A stretch of 64,000 nt of DNA. Source: Paenibacillus riograndensis SBR5. Its GTDB lineage: Bacteria > Bacillota > Bacilli > Paenibacillales > Paenibacillaceae. A program made the position numbers and the translations under genes. Shown here piece after piece: positions 25,519 through 34,299 of this stretch (positions are counted from its first letter, which is position 1; every line of letters starts with the position of its first letter). The notes below the pieces were generated by a model. It did no database searches. It was not told the origin of the DNA and worked only from the letters and a program-made list of their open reading frames with translations. The stretch is from assembly GCF_000981585.1 (NCBI RefSeq), contig NZ_LN831776.1, positions 4,633,187 to 4,697,186 of the forward strand. Direction: 5' to 3'.

Positions 25519-25660
25519 TTGCCATACTGCACATGCTGCACATGCACACTGCCCGCCTTATCCGGCGATTACATTTCATATGAGTTGTACGCGAACCGCA
25601 CCATAAGAGTCTGCTTTTTGGGAAGGAAAAAGGATTCTTATTTAGGCCGATTCATGTTAT

Positions 25661-25690
25661 ATTTTATTATTTATAAAAAGACATTGTCAA
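25661..25690 (-). promoter_or_regulatory. rny promoter (sigma-A type)
   Basis: On the minus strand TTGACA (25685-25690), 18 bases, TAAAAT (25661-25666). It lies in the 308-bp gap between recX and rny, starting 33 bp past the recX stop. The rest of the gap shows only the short hairpin at 25497. Confidence 0.75.
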
Positions 25691-25722
25691 GAGAGTCGAT
25701 AACCGCATTAAAGTCAAGACAA

Positions 25723-26457
25723 TCAGTCAGGGAAGTAAATCTCCTCTTCTTCGCCTTCAAAATCTTCTTCCCCGCGTAAAATGTTCAGCACCTGACGCAC
25801 CATATCCCCGGAAAATCCCCGCCGCATAAGAAATGCACCGGTCTTTCTGCGCTTGTCGTTCACATCGCCGCGGATCAGATTCCATTTCTTCCGCCCCGTC
25901 TGCAAAGCGCTCTCCAGCTCCTGCTCGGGAGTAATATGCTCCAGCGCCTCCGAAATCAGCGACTTGTCGATGCCCTTCTCGCGCAGCTCCTGACGGATCC
26001 ACAGCTTGCCTTTGCGCTGGCTCGTAATTCGCTGCTCTGCCCATTGCTTGGCATACAAGGGATCATCCAGCAGACGTTCCTGCTGCAGGCGCAGCAGAAC
26101 TTCGGCAATAATAGTCTCTCCTATTTCCTTCTCCCGTAAACGGCGGGCCATCTCCTGAGACGTCCGGGGCTTGCGCTCCAGATACCGCAGTCCCTCCACA
26201 TAAGCCCGCTGGCGTTCATCCGCTACAACGATCTCTTCCAGATCAGCCTTCATAAAAGAGCTGCCCGTAATCATCCGGTATTTAATCATGACATCTTCAT
26301 GAACGGTCATCTGATAGGCGCCAAAATGAATAATATAGCGGTGGTCAGACTTTTTCTGCCGTTCCACCCGTGTAATCACCAGCTGCTCATCCGCAGGAAA
26401 ATCAGCCAGCACCTGCTCGTCCTGCCCTTCGGGTTCGGGATTTAATTGTATTACCAT
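25723..26457 (-). CDS. recX: Regulatory protein RecX
   Basis: A 244-residue RecX, which modulates RecA filament growth. The central and C-terminal three-helix repeats are visible (ALRYLERK-like GLRYLERKPRTSQEMARRLREK, then LDDPLYAKQWAEQRI, and RRGFSGDMVRQVL at the end). The first 80 residues are a less conserved domain found in Bacillales RecX. GAGGTG precedes the ATG by ten bases. It lies directly downstream of recA on the same strand, separated by a MITE-like element and the recA terminator, so it probably has its own promoter in that gap or relies on readthrough. Confidence 0.92.
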   Translation of the reverse strand: MVIQLNPEPEGQDEQVLADFPADEQLVITRVERQKKSDHRYIIHFGAYQMTVHEDVMIKYRMITGSSFMKADLEEIVVADERQRAYVEGLRYLERKPRTSQEMARRLREKEIGETIIAEVLLRLQQERLLDDPLYAKQWAEQRITSQRKGKLWIRQELREKGIDKSLISEALEHITPEQELESALQTGRKKWNLIRGDVNDKRRKTGAFLMRRGFSGDMVRQVLNILRGEEDFEGEEEEIYFPD

Positions 26458-26502
26458 GGATGGCTGTCACCTCATTGCTATTGTAAGTCTGGTTCATTTT
26501 AC

Positions 26503-26538
26503 GAAAAAGCGCCCTGTCAGATCATTCACAGGGCGCTC
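26503..26538 (-). terminator. Terminator between recA and recX
   Basis: AGCGCCCTGT (26528-26537 read on minus) pairs with ACAGGGCGCT, followed by TTTTTCG. It lies beyond the inserted repeat element, 257 bp past the recA stop. Confidence 0.85.
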
Positions 26539-26548
26539 GATATCTTAC

Positions 26549-26766
26549 CTATATAGAGTGAACTTAAGATATTTACATTAGGGACTTCGTCGGGACTACG
26601 GAGAATGTTTGGACTTCCGGCCGCTGTTGTCTGCAGATTTCTTGATTGGTACCGCTGTTCGCGGTGGAAATCCGCAGACAAAGGCGGACGCTTTCGCTCC
26701 TACAGTTCCAAACTTCCCCTCCATCCCTTTTCCCTTTTGTTCGTTTTTCAAGTTCACTCTATATAG
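26549..26766. mobile_element. MITE-like element with perfect 17-bp terminal inverted repeats
   Basis: The left end 26549-26565 (CTATATAGAGTGAACTT) is the exact reverse complement of the right end 26750-26766. The 218-bp interior has no coding capacity but nested dyads: GTTTGGA/TCCAAAC, GTCTGCAGATTTC/GAAATCCGCAGAC (one mismatch) and ACCGC/GCGGT. A related copy lacking the left end lies at 6054-6240. The ends are rich in TA, compatible with TA target duplication hidden inside the palindromic TATA. It occupies most of the 337-bp gap between recA and recX. Confidence 0.85.
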
Positions 26767-26794
26767 TATTAGTTACAGAAGATTGAATATCAAG

Positions 26795-27859
26795 TTATTC
26801 GATTTCAAGCAGCAAATTTTCTTCTTCCTCTTGCTCCGCTGCTATCTCAGATTCGGTTGGCGCAGCCACAATCGTTGACAGATTGCTTGCTTCACGAATC
26901 TTATTCTCAATCAACAGGGCAATATCCTGATGTTCCTTCAGGAACTGCTTGGAATTCTCACGGCCTTGTCCAAGACGCTCACCTTCATAAGAGTACCAGG
27001 CACCGCTCTTGTTGACGATGTCCATTTCAGTGCCGATGTCCACGAGGCTTCCCTCCTTGGAGATCCCTTCACCATACATGATATCAACATCAGCCTGCTT
27101 GAATGGAGGAGCTACCTTGTTCTTCACAACCTTGATCTTAGTGCGGTTGCCTACCACATCGTTGCCCATCTTAATGCTCTCAACGCGGCGCACATCCAGA
27201 CGCACGGAAGAGTAGAATTTCAATGCCCGGCCGCCGGGAGTTGTTTCCGGGTTACCGAACATTACACCAATCTTCTCACGAAGCTGGTTGATGAAGATCG
27301 CAATAGTATTCGACTTGTTGATTGCCCCGGACAGCTTCCGCAAAGCCTGAGACATCAGGCGGGCCTGCAAGCCTACATGGGAATCGCCCATATCGCCTTC
27401 GATTTCGGCCTTCGGAACCAATGCTGCCACAGAGTCTACTACGATAATGTCGACAGCACCGCTGCGGACAAGTGCTTCAGCGATTTCCAGCGCCTGCTCG
27501 CCCGTGTCTGGCTGGGACAGCAGCAACTCATCGATGTTAACTCCAAGCGCATTAGCGTATTTAGGATCAAGCGCATGCTCGGCATCGATAAATGCAGCTT
27601 GTCCGCCGACCTTTTGCACTTCTGCAATCGCATGCAAGGCAACTGTTGTCTTACCGGAAGATTCCGGTCCATATACTTCAATAATACGTCCTTTGGGAAG
27701 TCCGCCAATACCTAATGCAATATCAAGTGCCAAAGATCCGCTAGGTACCACTTCCACCTTCATGTGGTTGGATTCTCCCAATTTCATAACCGAACCTTTA
27801 CCGAATTGTTTTTCTATTTGACGAAGCGCCATATCAAGCGCTGCACGACGATCTGACAA
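26795..27859 (-). CDS. recA: Recombinase RecA
   Basis: A complete 354-residue RecA, the strand-exchange protein and SOS co-protease. Walker A is GPESSGKT, Walker B-like [15 protein letters not shown], and loop regions [11 protein letters not shown] and [20 protein letters not shown] are canonical. The C-terminus is acidic ([11 protein letters not shown]). It starts at TTG 27859, with AAGGAAGTGG five bases upstream. A TTGGCA/TATTAT promoter and a LexA-like box precede it, consistent with SOS control. cinA lies upstream, as in B. subtilis, but with its own terminator. Confidence 0.98.
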   Translation of the reverse strand: MSDRRAALDMALRQIEKQFGKGSVMKLGESNHMKVEVVPSGSLALDIALGIGGLPKGRIIEVYGPESSGKTTVALHAIAEVQKVGGQAAFIDAEHALDPKYANALGVNIDELLLSQPDTGEQALEIAEALVRSGAVDIIVVDSVAALVPKAEIEGDMGDSHVGLQARLMSQALRKLSGAINKSNTIAIFINQLREKIGVMFGNPETTPGGRALKFYSSVRLDVRRVESIKMGNDVVGNRTKIKVVKNKVAPPFKQADVDIMYGEGISKEGSLVDIGTEMDIVNKSGAWYSYEGERLGQGRENSKQFLKEHQDIALLIENKIREASNLSTIVAAPTESEIAAEQEEEENLLLEIE

Positions 27860-27890
27860 TCAGACCACTTCCTTCACTGTTTATAGTACT

Positions 27891-27919
27891 ATAATAACGT
27901 GTTTTGGAGGTCTTGCCAA
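27891..27919 (-). promoter_or_regulatory. recA promoter (sigma-A type)
   Basis: On the minus strand TTGGCA (27914-27919), 17 bases, TATTAT (27891-27896), 32 bp before the start codon. Confidence 0.75.
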
Positions 27920-27928
27920 GCTTTTTTT

Positions 27929-27942
27929 CGAACATACATTCG
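27929..27942 (-). promoter_or_regulatory. LexA (DinR) box upstream of recA
   Basis: CGAACATACATTCG matches the Bacillus SOS consensus CGAAC-N4-GTTCG with one mismatch. It lies nine bases upstream of the recA -35 box. Confidence 0.7.
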
Positions 27943-28084
27943 TTTTTTTTATCCTGCGGGCTAATACTCCCTTTTATTGTAAGCCTCCTTCCGGATCTGG
28001 GGCTGACCCAGAATATCGATCACCGGACATCGGACAGTGCCTTCTTTCAAAGGACGGGCTGCAGGTTCATGCCTCTCAATATAA

Positions 28085-28122
28085 CAAAAAACCGCAGCAA
28101 GGATATCTCAGTGCCACGGTTC
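28085..28122 (-). terminator. Possible terminator of cinA
   Basis: AACCGTGGCA pairs imperfectly with TGCTGCGGTT, followed by TTTTTTG on the minus strand, 36 bp past the cinA stop. Confidence 0.5.
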
Positions 28123-28157
28123 TTCCGTATACTTGAATTATATACTGGGTACTAAGG

Positions 28158-29447
28158 TTATTGCAAGGCTGACCCCTCAAGCGGTGTATCCACCTTGCGC
28201 TCCTCCAGTCTGCGCCAGAGACGGTACAGAAGCGACTTGACGGTCCGCAGACGGATGTTCTCCCGCGTACCCTTAAGGTTCAGCTCATAGACCTGCGTAG
28301 GCCGGCCCCGTTCCGCCAGTCCGACGAACACAAGCCCAACCGGCTTGCGTTCAGAATATCCCGGACCGGCTACACCGGTAACCGATAATCCGAAGTCACT
28401 GTCTGCAATCATTCTGACCTGATCCGCCAGCACTTCGGCTACTTCCCGGCTTACCGCACCCGGCGCATCCGGTCCCTCCAGAAGGGCTGCCGGCACATTC
28501 AGCAGCTTCTTCTTCATTTCATTGGAATAGCATACGATTCCTCCGAGAAACATCGAGGCGCTGCCCGGAATATTCGTAATGCTCTCCATCAGCAGGCCGC
28601 CGGTGCAGCTCTCCGCCGCACTCAAAGTCAATCCGGCATCCGCCATCCAATCGACGATCAGCTGTTCCAGCGGCACATCGATATTGGCGTACATATGCTC
28701 CGGCAGGATCTCCTGAATGGTTGTCTCCAGCACCTCCAGCTTCTGCATGGCCTCCCGTTCAGAAGGGGCTTTGGTGGATATGCGAACCGTTACCTCGCCC
28801 TCCTTGGCATAAGGGGCTATGGTCGGATCACTCTGATTCCTGATCAGATCAATCAGCTTATCCTCCAGGAGCGACTCTCCAATGCCGGCGAACTTAAGCA
28901 TCTTCGAATAAATCGGCATTTCGCCGGTCAGTGCATGCTGCTGCAGCCAAGGCTTGGCCTGGCCAGTGAACATAGGCTTCATCTCCCGCGGTGGACCGGG
29001 AAGAACAATATAATATTTGCCTCCGTCAGCAAACGCAAGGCCCGCAGCAAGCCCCGTTTCATTCGGAAGCGGTGTGGCTCCATCAATGATAAGCGCCTGC
29101 TTGCGGTTATTTTCGGTCATTACAATTTTGCGTTCATCAAAAAAACGTTGTACATGATCCATGGCAAGCTGATCTATATGCAGGCTGCGGCCCAGGGAAG
29201 CCGCAAGCGCATCTTTGGTAAGATCATCCTCCGTGGGACCTATCCCGCCGGTGAATAGAATGACATCCGCACGGCTGCGGGCAATTTCGATGGCCTGCTG
29301 AAGGCGGCTGCTGTTATCCCCAACGACGGTCTGAAAGAACACATCAATTCCAAGCGCCGCCAGCTCCAGGGATAGAAACTGGGCATTGCTGTTTACGATC
29401 TGTCCGAGTAAAAGTTCTGTACCAACGGCAATAATTTCCGCTTTCAT
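28158..29447 (-). CDS. cinA: CinA, competence/damage-inducible protein
   Basis: A two-domain protein of 429 residues. The N-terminal MoaB/MogA-like domain (MKAEIIAVGTELLLGQ, LFTGGIGPTEDDLT, LPGPPREMKPMF) in related proteins hydrolyses ADP-ribose. The C-terminal PncC domain (TLSAAESCTGGLL, VTGVAGPGYSERKPVGLVFVGL) is a nicotinamide-nucleotide amidase, used to recycle NMN produced by bacterial DNA ligase. The start is ATG 29447, ten bases after GGAGGAG; a longer frame to 29483 lacks a site. It follows pgsA by 56 bp and precedes recA, the conserved order. Confidence 0.95.
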   Translation of the reverse strand: MKAEIIAVGTELLLGQIVNSNAQFLSLELAALGIDVFFQTVVGDNSSRLQQAIEIARSRADVILFTGGIGPTEDDLTKDALAASLGRSLHIDQLAMDHVQRFFDERKIVMTENNRKQALIIDGATPLPNETGLAAGLAFADGGKYYIVLPGPPREMKPMFTGQAKPWLQQHALTGEMPIYSKMLKFAGIGESLLEDKLIDLIRNQSDPTIAPYAKEGEVTVRISTKAPSEREAMQKLEVLETTIQEILPEHMYANIDVPLEQLIVDWMADAGLTLSAAESCTGGLLMESITNIPGSASMFLGGIVCYSNEMKKKLLNVPAALLEGPDAPGAVSREVAEVLADQVRMIADSDFGLSVTGVAGPGYSERKPVGLVFVGLAERGRPTQVYELNLKGTRENIRLRTVKSLLYRLWRRLEERKVDTPLEGSALQ

Positions 29448-29503
29448 AGCTGGCTTTCTCCTCCTGGATGTAGAGTAATACATGTGTAATGGCGGCTTTG
29501 CGG

Positions 29504-30091
29504 CTAAGCGTTATGAAGCTCCAGCAAATCTTTATTTTTCACGAAATAGTCAATGCCAGAATAAATCGTAACCAGCGCTGCTGCCCAGATGGCAATATCA
29601 TCAACAGGAATGCTGACGAATTGAAACGGGAAGTTATTCAGCAGCAGCAGTGAAATGGCAACAATCTGAATAACAGTCTTTATCTTGCCCCACTTGCTGG
29701 CAGCAACCACTTTACCTTCGAGCAGCGCTACCTGGCGCAGGCCGGTTACCGCGAACTCGCGGCTGATAATAACGATTGCGATCCATGAGTCGCATCTGCC
29801 CAGCTCCACCAGGGAAATCAGCACAGCCGAGACCAGCAGCTTGTCCGCAAGAGGGTCGAGCAGCTTGCCCAGATTGGTGACCATGTTGTATTTCCGGGCG
29901 ATATAACCGTCTATGCCATCGGTGCTGGCCGCAAGCAAAAAGATCACCGCTGCGATCAGATGATTAAAGGAAAGCTGGAACGAGCCCCAATGAATCGGTT
30001 CCGGATAAAAGCTGAAATTCATCAGCAAAAAAAACATCATAATCGGGATAAGACAAATACGTGCCAGCGTAATGCGGTTAGGCAAATTCAC
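29504..30091 (-). CDS. pgsA: Phosphatidylglycerophosphate synthase
   Basis: CDP-diacylglycerol:glycerol-3-phosphate 3-phosphatidyltransferase, the committed step to phosphatidylglycerol, 195 residues and integral to the membrane. The CDP-alcohol phosphotransferase signature D-G-x2-A-R-x8-G-x3-D-x3-D is present as TDGIDGYIARKYNMVTNLG followed by KLLDPLADK. Four or more hydrophobic segments are visible. The start is GTG 30091, seven bases after GGAGG. It lies between yajQ and cinA; in B. subtilis it directly follows rodZ (ymfM). Confidence 0.96.
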   Translation of the reverse strand: MNLPNRITLARICLIPIMMFFLLMNFSFYPEPIHWGSFQLSFNHLIAAVIFLLAASTDGIDGYIARKYNMVTNLGKLLDPLADKLLVSAVLISLVELGRCDSWIAIVIISREFAVTGLRQVALLEGKVVAASKWGKIKTVIQIVAISLLLLNNFPFQFVSIPVDDIAIWAAALVTIYSGIDYFVKNKDLLELHNA

Positions 30092-30183
30092 AGAAGTTCC
30101 TCCCTTGATCCATACGAATCCGTAATTCCACTATTTTCTAAAAAAACTGCTTACGCAAGTATATTATAGCCCTATGTAGGTGT

Positions 30184-30236
30184 CAAAAAAACACAAAGCA
30201 CCCCGCAGGCGAGAAATCAGCAAGCAGTGCGGGGTA
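30184..30236 (-). terminator. Terminator of yajQ
   Basis: TACCCCGCA pairs with TGCGGGGTG with a long loop, followed by TTTGTGTTTTTTTG on the minus strand. It begins nine bases past the yajQ stop. Confidence 0.75.
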
Positions 30237-30244
30237 CAAAAATC

Positions 30245-30736
30245 TTACTTTAAGTTATTAAACTGCAGATCCAGCGGCAAATCGGCTTTGCGCAGAATCT
30301 GGATAATCTGCTGCAGATCATCACGGCTTTTGCCGGTCACGCGGATTTGGTCCCCCTGGATTTGGCTCTTCACCTTCAGCTTCGAATCACGGATCAGAAT
30401 GTTGATTTTTTTGGCATTTTCATGATCAATTCCCTGCTTAAGACCCAGACGCTGGCGCACAGTGCCCAGAGAAGCCGGCTCAACCTTGCCGAAATCCAGA
30501 TTCTTGAGTGTAATGCCCCGCTTGACCATCTTCGACTGTAAAATATCGATGACGGCATTCAGCTTGTATTCGTCCTCTGAGGCGATGATAAGCGCATCCT
30601 TCTCCAGCTTCAGACTGCTCTTGCTGTTCTTGAAGTCAAAGCGGTTATCAATCTCCTTCTCCGTCTGGTGAACGGCATTGGTCAACTCCTGCATGTCCAT
30701 TTTGGACACGATATCAAATGAACTTTCCGAACTCAA
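30245..30736 (-). CDS. yajQ: YajQ family nucleotide-binding protein
   Basis: A 163-residue YajQ-family protein, full length for the family, with two ferredoxin-like domains (SSFDIVSKMDMQELTNAV, ILIRDSKLKVKSQIQGDQIRVTGKSRDDLQQII). Some homologues bind cyclic di-GMP or tRNA/GTP; the role in Bacillales is unclear. The start is TTG 30736, five bases after AAGGAAGTGG; the frame runs further up to 30760 but that ATG has no site. It sits between the small membrane gene and pgsA, an insertion relative to B. subtilis order. Confidence 0.93.
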   Translation of the reverse strand: MSSESSFDIVSKMDMQELTNAVHQTEKEIDNRFDFKNSKSSLKLEKDALIIASEDEYKLNAVIDILQSKMVKRGITLKNLDFGKVEPASLGTVRQRLGLKQGIDHENAKKINILIRDSKLKVKSQIQGDQIRVTGKSRDDLQQIIQILRKADLPLDLQFNNLK

Positions 30737-30916
30737 TACATCCACTTCCTTTGTCAGCAAATATTCTTTTCCTATTATATGAGAAAGGAACTCTTAAGTC
30801 TAATTTGACAGGTAAAGCCCGGCATACAAAACAGCCCCACCAAAGTGGAGCCGTTCTGTGTAAAGGCAGACAACCCGTTCCCCCGGTGCCAATGAGCCGG
30901 GGGACTCCGCATGTCG

Positions 30917-31126
30917 CTACTGTCTGCTGCGCGAGGGGGCCCGGAACATATCCAAAATCCCGAGCAGAATATGTGCCAGTCCAAAGCCCAAAATGCCATA
31001 ACCCCAGGCACTCGGTGTCAGATAGTATCCGAGGAGACTGACGATAATACCAAGCCCTGTTACGATCCAGCTAGCGGTCATGAGAGAATACACCTCACTT
31101 TGGCGTAAGAACTGTAAAGCAATCAT
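30917..31126 (-). CDS. Small membrane protein of unknown function
   Basis: A 69-residue protein with two predicted transmembrane helices (ASWIVTGLGIIVSLLGYYL and YGILGFGLAHILLGILDMF) separated by a short loop, and a basic tail (RAPSRSRQ). The start is ATG 31126, six bases after AGGAG. It lies 47 bp after rodZ and may be co-transcribed with it. I do not recognise a named family. The good ribosome site and position within a conserved block argue that it is real. Confidence 0.65.
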   Translation of the reverse strand: MIALQFLRQSEVYSLMTASWIVTGLGIIVSLLGYYLTPSAWGYGILGFGLAHILLGILDMFRAPSRSRQ

Positions 31127-31173
31127 AGGTTCTCCTAAAAGCCAAAGTCTATACATTCAGCTTATATAGATGA

Positions 31174-32169
31174 TTATTCAGTAGTTGTATTCCCCTGATT
31201 GGCTGCATTGTCCTGGCTTCCCTCAGTACCGCTGTCCTGTGCTCCGGATGTGTCTTCGGAAGCCGGGTTGTTATCCAGCTCAAGAAGAAGCCGGGATGAG
31301 GTTTTGCCGTCCGTGATTACTTGTCCATTGACGGTAATTTCCGTAGCAGGGGAGTATCCGGACTTGATATACATCCCTTCACTGTCAAGTGTGAAGCTCA
31401 GGTTGTCGCCGGCAGCAGTATTGCCGAAGCTCAGCTTCTCTCCCTTGGAATTCTCGCCTTTGTAGACTTCAAGCCAACTCACGCCACTCGCTGCGATCTG
31501 CACCTGAACGGCGCTTCCTGCAGGTGCTGACACCTTGTACACCGTCGTTTTTCCCGATTTGCGGTCCTGTGTGACCGTTACCTCCTGGGAGGATGGTGAT
31601 GGTGATGGTGAAGCCGTTGGAGCTGTTGTCGCCTCAGGAGCCGCTGTGCCCGAACCCGTGCCTGCCGTAGCGGAAGGAGCCGCAACACCACCTCCCACTG
31701 CAGTCGGGGAAGGCTGAACCTTCGACGGGTCCTGTGTAGCCGTGGTCAGATTGCCGGGTTCGGCTTTGTCTGGCTCCGGTTTGTTCATATTGGAAGAAGC
31801 GTACATGTAAATCACCACGATAATAAGCACGGGAAAGGTCCACATCAGAACTGTGGGCAGCCATTTCGCATTCCGTTCCGTTTCCGGTCTGCGGCTGCGC
31901 TTCTGTATCACCGTTTCCATCGGTGTCTCTACCGGAGCGGCAGGCACGTTGCCGTGCTCTTCCATCAGCTCGTCGGGATTTACATCCACGGCCTCCGCAT
32001 AGGTTTTGATAAAGGCCCGGACATAAAAGCTTCCCGGCAACACCTTATAATCCCCCGCTTCGATGGCTTCTAGATATTTTTTGCGGATTTTCGTTACTTC
32101 CTGGACATCATCAAGGCTCATCCCTTTTTGCAGACGCGCCTCCTTCAAATGCCGGCCCAGTTCCGACAT
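31174..32169 (-). CDS. rodZ: RodZ-like cell-shape protein (YmfM type)
   Basis: A bitopic membrane protein of 331 residues. The N-terminal helix-turn-helix (MSELGRHLKEARLQKGMSLD, DVQEVTKIRKKYLEAIEAGD) resembles the MreB-binding domain of RodZ. A basic patch and one transmembrane helix follow (LPTVLMWTFPVLIIVVIYMYA), then a Thr/Ala/Pro/Ser-rich linker and a C-terminal beta domain of the DUF4115 type. The linker includes a PSPSPS run encoded by GGTGAT repeats near 31590-31615. It links MreB to the cell-wall machinery. It lies downstream of ymfK as in B. subtilis. Confidence 0.9.
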   Translation of the reverse strand: MSELGRHLKEARLQKGMSLDDVQEVTKIRKKYLEAIEAGDYKVLPGSFYVRAFIKTYAEAVDVNPDELMEEHGNVPAAPVETPMETVIQKRSRRPETERNAKWLPTVLMWTFPVLIIVVIYMYASSNMNKPEPDKAEPGNLTTATQDPSKVQPSPTAVGGGVAAPSATAGTGSGTAAPEATTAPTASPSPSPSSQEVTVTQDRKSGKTTVYKVSAPAGSAVQVQIAASGVSWLEVYKGENSKGEKLSFGNTAAGDNLSFTLDSEGMYIKSGYSPATEITVNGQVITDGKTSSRLLLELDNNPASEDTSGAQDSGTEGSQDNAANQGNTTTE

Positions 32170-32213
32170 ACCATCACCTCCTAAGTGTGTAGTGCTGCTA
32201 TCAGCAGTATTTT

Positions 32214-32981
32214 TTATAGATCATCACTGTAGCTCGTCGTGAACGAGTCGTACAATATCTCTTCGCTTGGTATATTGCGCAGCTCGATAATAATATCGAA
32301 ATCATCATAGGTGTATTCGGATTCCCGCACAAAAATATCCGGGTGCTCAATCACCTTCGTGCTTGGCATGCTCATCACATGCTGCAGCAGATTATAGTGC
32401 TTCTCGTTGGAGCGGATCGTGCTGACAATCCCGTCAATAATGAATACATTGTGCGGATTCATTTCATCTTCGGCGAGCTGGCTGCGTACCGTCTGGCGCA
32501 ATAGCGTCGAAGAGACAAAGGTCCAGCGCTTCATGGCACAGACACTGCCGGCGATAATCGACTCCGTCTTGCCGACACGCGGCATGCCCCGAAGACCAAT
32601 AACCTGATTTCCTTCCCTTTTAAACAGCTCACCGAGAAAATCAACCAGCAGCCCCAGTTCATCCCTGGTGAACCGGAACGTCTTGCGGTCATCCGAGTCG
32701 CGGTCAATATAGCGCCCATGCCGTACGGCCAGCTTGTCAACAAGCCGCGGGGAACGCAGGGCGGTCACCGTTATATTATCAACTTTTTTGAGCATTTCGC
32801 CCATCAGCATGATCTTTTCATCGTCACTTGTTTCCAGCAGCATTCCGCGGGTTTTGCCTTCTACTCCGTTAATGGTCAGGATATTGACCTCCAGCATTCC
32901 GAGCATTGAAGCGATATCACCAAGCAGACCAGGTCTGTTCTTATGTATCTTATACTCCATGTACCATTGTTTATATTCCAC
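32214..32981 (-). CDS. ymfK: YmfK, DUF3388 family protein
   Basis: A 255-residue protein. The N-terminal 80 residues look like an ACT domain (YKIHKNRPGLLGDIASMLGMLEVNI). The rest contains a P-loop-like segment, IGLRGMPRVGKTES, and a conserved C-terminus (DIIIELRNIPSEEILYDSF). This is the DUF3388 layout; function is unknown. The start is GTG 32981, six bases after GAGGTG. It sits between ymfJ and rodZ, the conserved order, with a 179-bp gap upstream that carries a terminator for ymfJ. Confidence 0.9.
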   Translation of the reverse strand: MEYKQWYMEYKIHKNRPGLLGDIASMLGMLEVNILTINGVEGKTRGMLLETSDDEKIMLMGEMLKKVDNITVTALRSPRLVDKLAVRHGRYIDRDSDDRKTFRFTRDELGLLVDFLGELFKREGNQVIGLRGMPRVGKTESIIAGSVCAMKRWTFVSSTLLRQTVRSQLAEDEMNPHNVFIIDGIVSTIRSNEKHYNLLQHVMSMPSTKVIEHPDIFVRESEYTYDDFDIIIELRNIPSEEILYDSFTTSYSDDL

Positions 32982-33126
32982 TTGCTACACCTCATAGATT
33001 CCTTTTCCCGTAACTTTGCGGCATACACCAAAAAAAGCCGGCTTCGGCAAAGTGTTCTGAACACGGGTCATGTTAATGATATATAAAATAAATTTGAAAG
33101 GCAAGGACACTATTGTAATAATTGCA

Positions 33127-33152
33127 GAAAAGCTCCCGCGAGGGGAGCTTGT
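33127..33152 (-). terminator. Terminator of ymfJ
   Basis: AAGCTCCCCTCGCGGGAGCTTTTC on the minus strand, nine bases past the ymfJ stop. Confidence 0.85.
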
Positions 33153-33160
33153 TCCGCGAG

Positions 33161-33421
33161 CTATGCGTTTTTCTTCGCCAGCTTCACCATGAGGGAAGCA
33201 ATAGTCTGCTTCTCATCATCCGTGCCGACATCCCACAGCTCTTTGATCGCCCGGTTGGAGTAGTTGCCCGGATCGACTTTTTTATCGAGAAACTCCCCGA
33301 TTTCAAAAGCCAGCTTGGAAATGGTTTCCTCGCTCATCCCCATTTTTTCAGCCTGAATGACCCGCTCGCCCAGAAAGCTTTTCCAGGTATCAAAGTTCTT
33401 CACTACGGAGTCTGTTGACAT
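33161..33421 (-). CDS. ymfJ: YmfJ, DUF3243 family protein
   Basis: An 86-residue protein matching DUF3243: a helical N-terminus (NFDTWKSFLGERVIQAEKMGMSEETI), then EIGEFLDKKVDPGNYSNRAIKELW and a helical end. It is all-helical and soluble; function is unknown in the family. Position between ymfI and ymfK is conserved with B. subtilis. GAGGA precedes the ATG. Confidence 0.93.
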   Translation of the reverse strand: MSTDSVVKNFDTWKSFLGERVIQAEKMGMSEETISKLAFEIGEFLDKKVDPGNYSNRAIKELWDVGTDDEKQTIASLMVKLAKKNA

Positions 33422-33531
33422 CTTAAATCCTCCTCAAAATGTTGTGGGTTACGTGAGATTTAAAAGCAACAGTTATAATATGTCTCCGCCCGGATATTCT
33501 TATGCTGGAGCATTTCTCCAAGGGTACCGCT

Positions 33532-34299
33532 TCAGGTAATCCACCCGCCGTTCGGACTGATGATCTGCCCGGTGATATAACCGGATTCCGGAAGCGCCAG
33601 AAAATACACCAGCGAAGAGATCTCCTCCGGAGAAGCCAGACGTCCTGCCGGAATCTCATCCTCCAGCATGCGCATCTCATCCGCTTGCAGGTTGGCGAGC
33701 ATCGCCGTCTGTACGGCTCCAGGGGCTACTGCGTTGACTGTGACTCCCGACGGGGCCAGCTCCTTCGCTAGCGCCTTAGTAAAGGCATTAACGCCGCCTT
33801 TGCTGGCGGAATAAGCGACTTCACAGGAGGCGCCGGAAATTCCCCAGACCGAGGATACATTGATAATCCGCCCGTACCGCTGGGACACCATATACGGCAT
33901 GAAAATCTGGCTGCACAGGAAGGTGCCTTTCAGGTTGACCGCCATAATCTCGTCCCATTCTTCCTCAGTCACATCCGCCAGCATCCCGTAGTGCGCCTTA
34001 CCGGCGTTATTGACCAGAATATCCGGCTGCATTCCGCTCGCTGCGAGCCTTTCGGCCATACGCACAAGCTGGCTGCGGTCCTTCATATCCGCAGCCACCG
34101 TCATTACCTTGGCTCCAAGCGCCATACAGCGCCGGGCCACATCATTCGCCGCTTCATGCGAATTCATATAATGAATAACAATGTTCATCCCGACTGAGGC
34201 AAAACGTTCGGCAATTGCACCGCCGATTCCCCCGCTGCCTCCGGTAATGAGCACGGTCATTTCCCCTATTGGCTTGCTGTTCTCTCCCGAAAGCGTCAT
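33532..34299 (-). CDS. ymfI: Short-chain dehydrogenase/reductase (YmfI type)
   Basis: A 255-residue SDR oxidoreductase. The NAD(P)-binding motif TGGSGGIGGAIA, NNAG in ILVNNAGKAHYG, the catalytic Ser in INVSSVWG, and Tyr/Lys in AYSASKG are all present, so it should be active. It most resembles FabG-like ketoreductases; the substrate is unknown. Its ATG overlaps the stop of the upstream M16 gene (TAATG), so translation is coupled. A second Met 13 codons in, just before the Rossmann fold, is a less likely start. Confidence 0.9.
   Translation of the reverse strand: MTLSGENSKPIGEMTVLITGGSGGIGGAIAERFASVGMNIVIHYMNSHEAANDVARRCMALGAKVMTVAADMKDRSQLVRMAERLAASGMQPDILVNNAGKAHYGMLADVTEEEWDEIMAVNLKGTFLCSQIFMPYMVSQRYGRIINVSSVWGISGASCEVAYSASKGGVNAFTKALAKELAPSGVTVNAVAPGAVQTAMLANLQADEMRMLEDEIPAGRLASPEEISSLVYFLALPESGYITGQIISPNGGWIT

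Noticed and set aside
33031..33053. GCCG-AAGC-CGGC with a T-run upstream of ymfK as a terminator
   Set aside because: The stem is only four base pairs and a better terminator for ymfJ lies at 33127.
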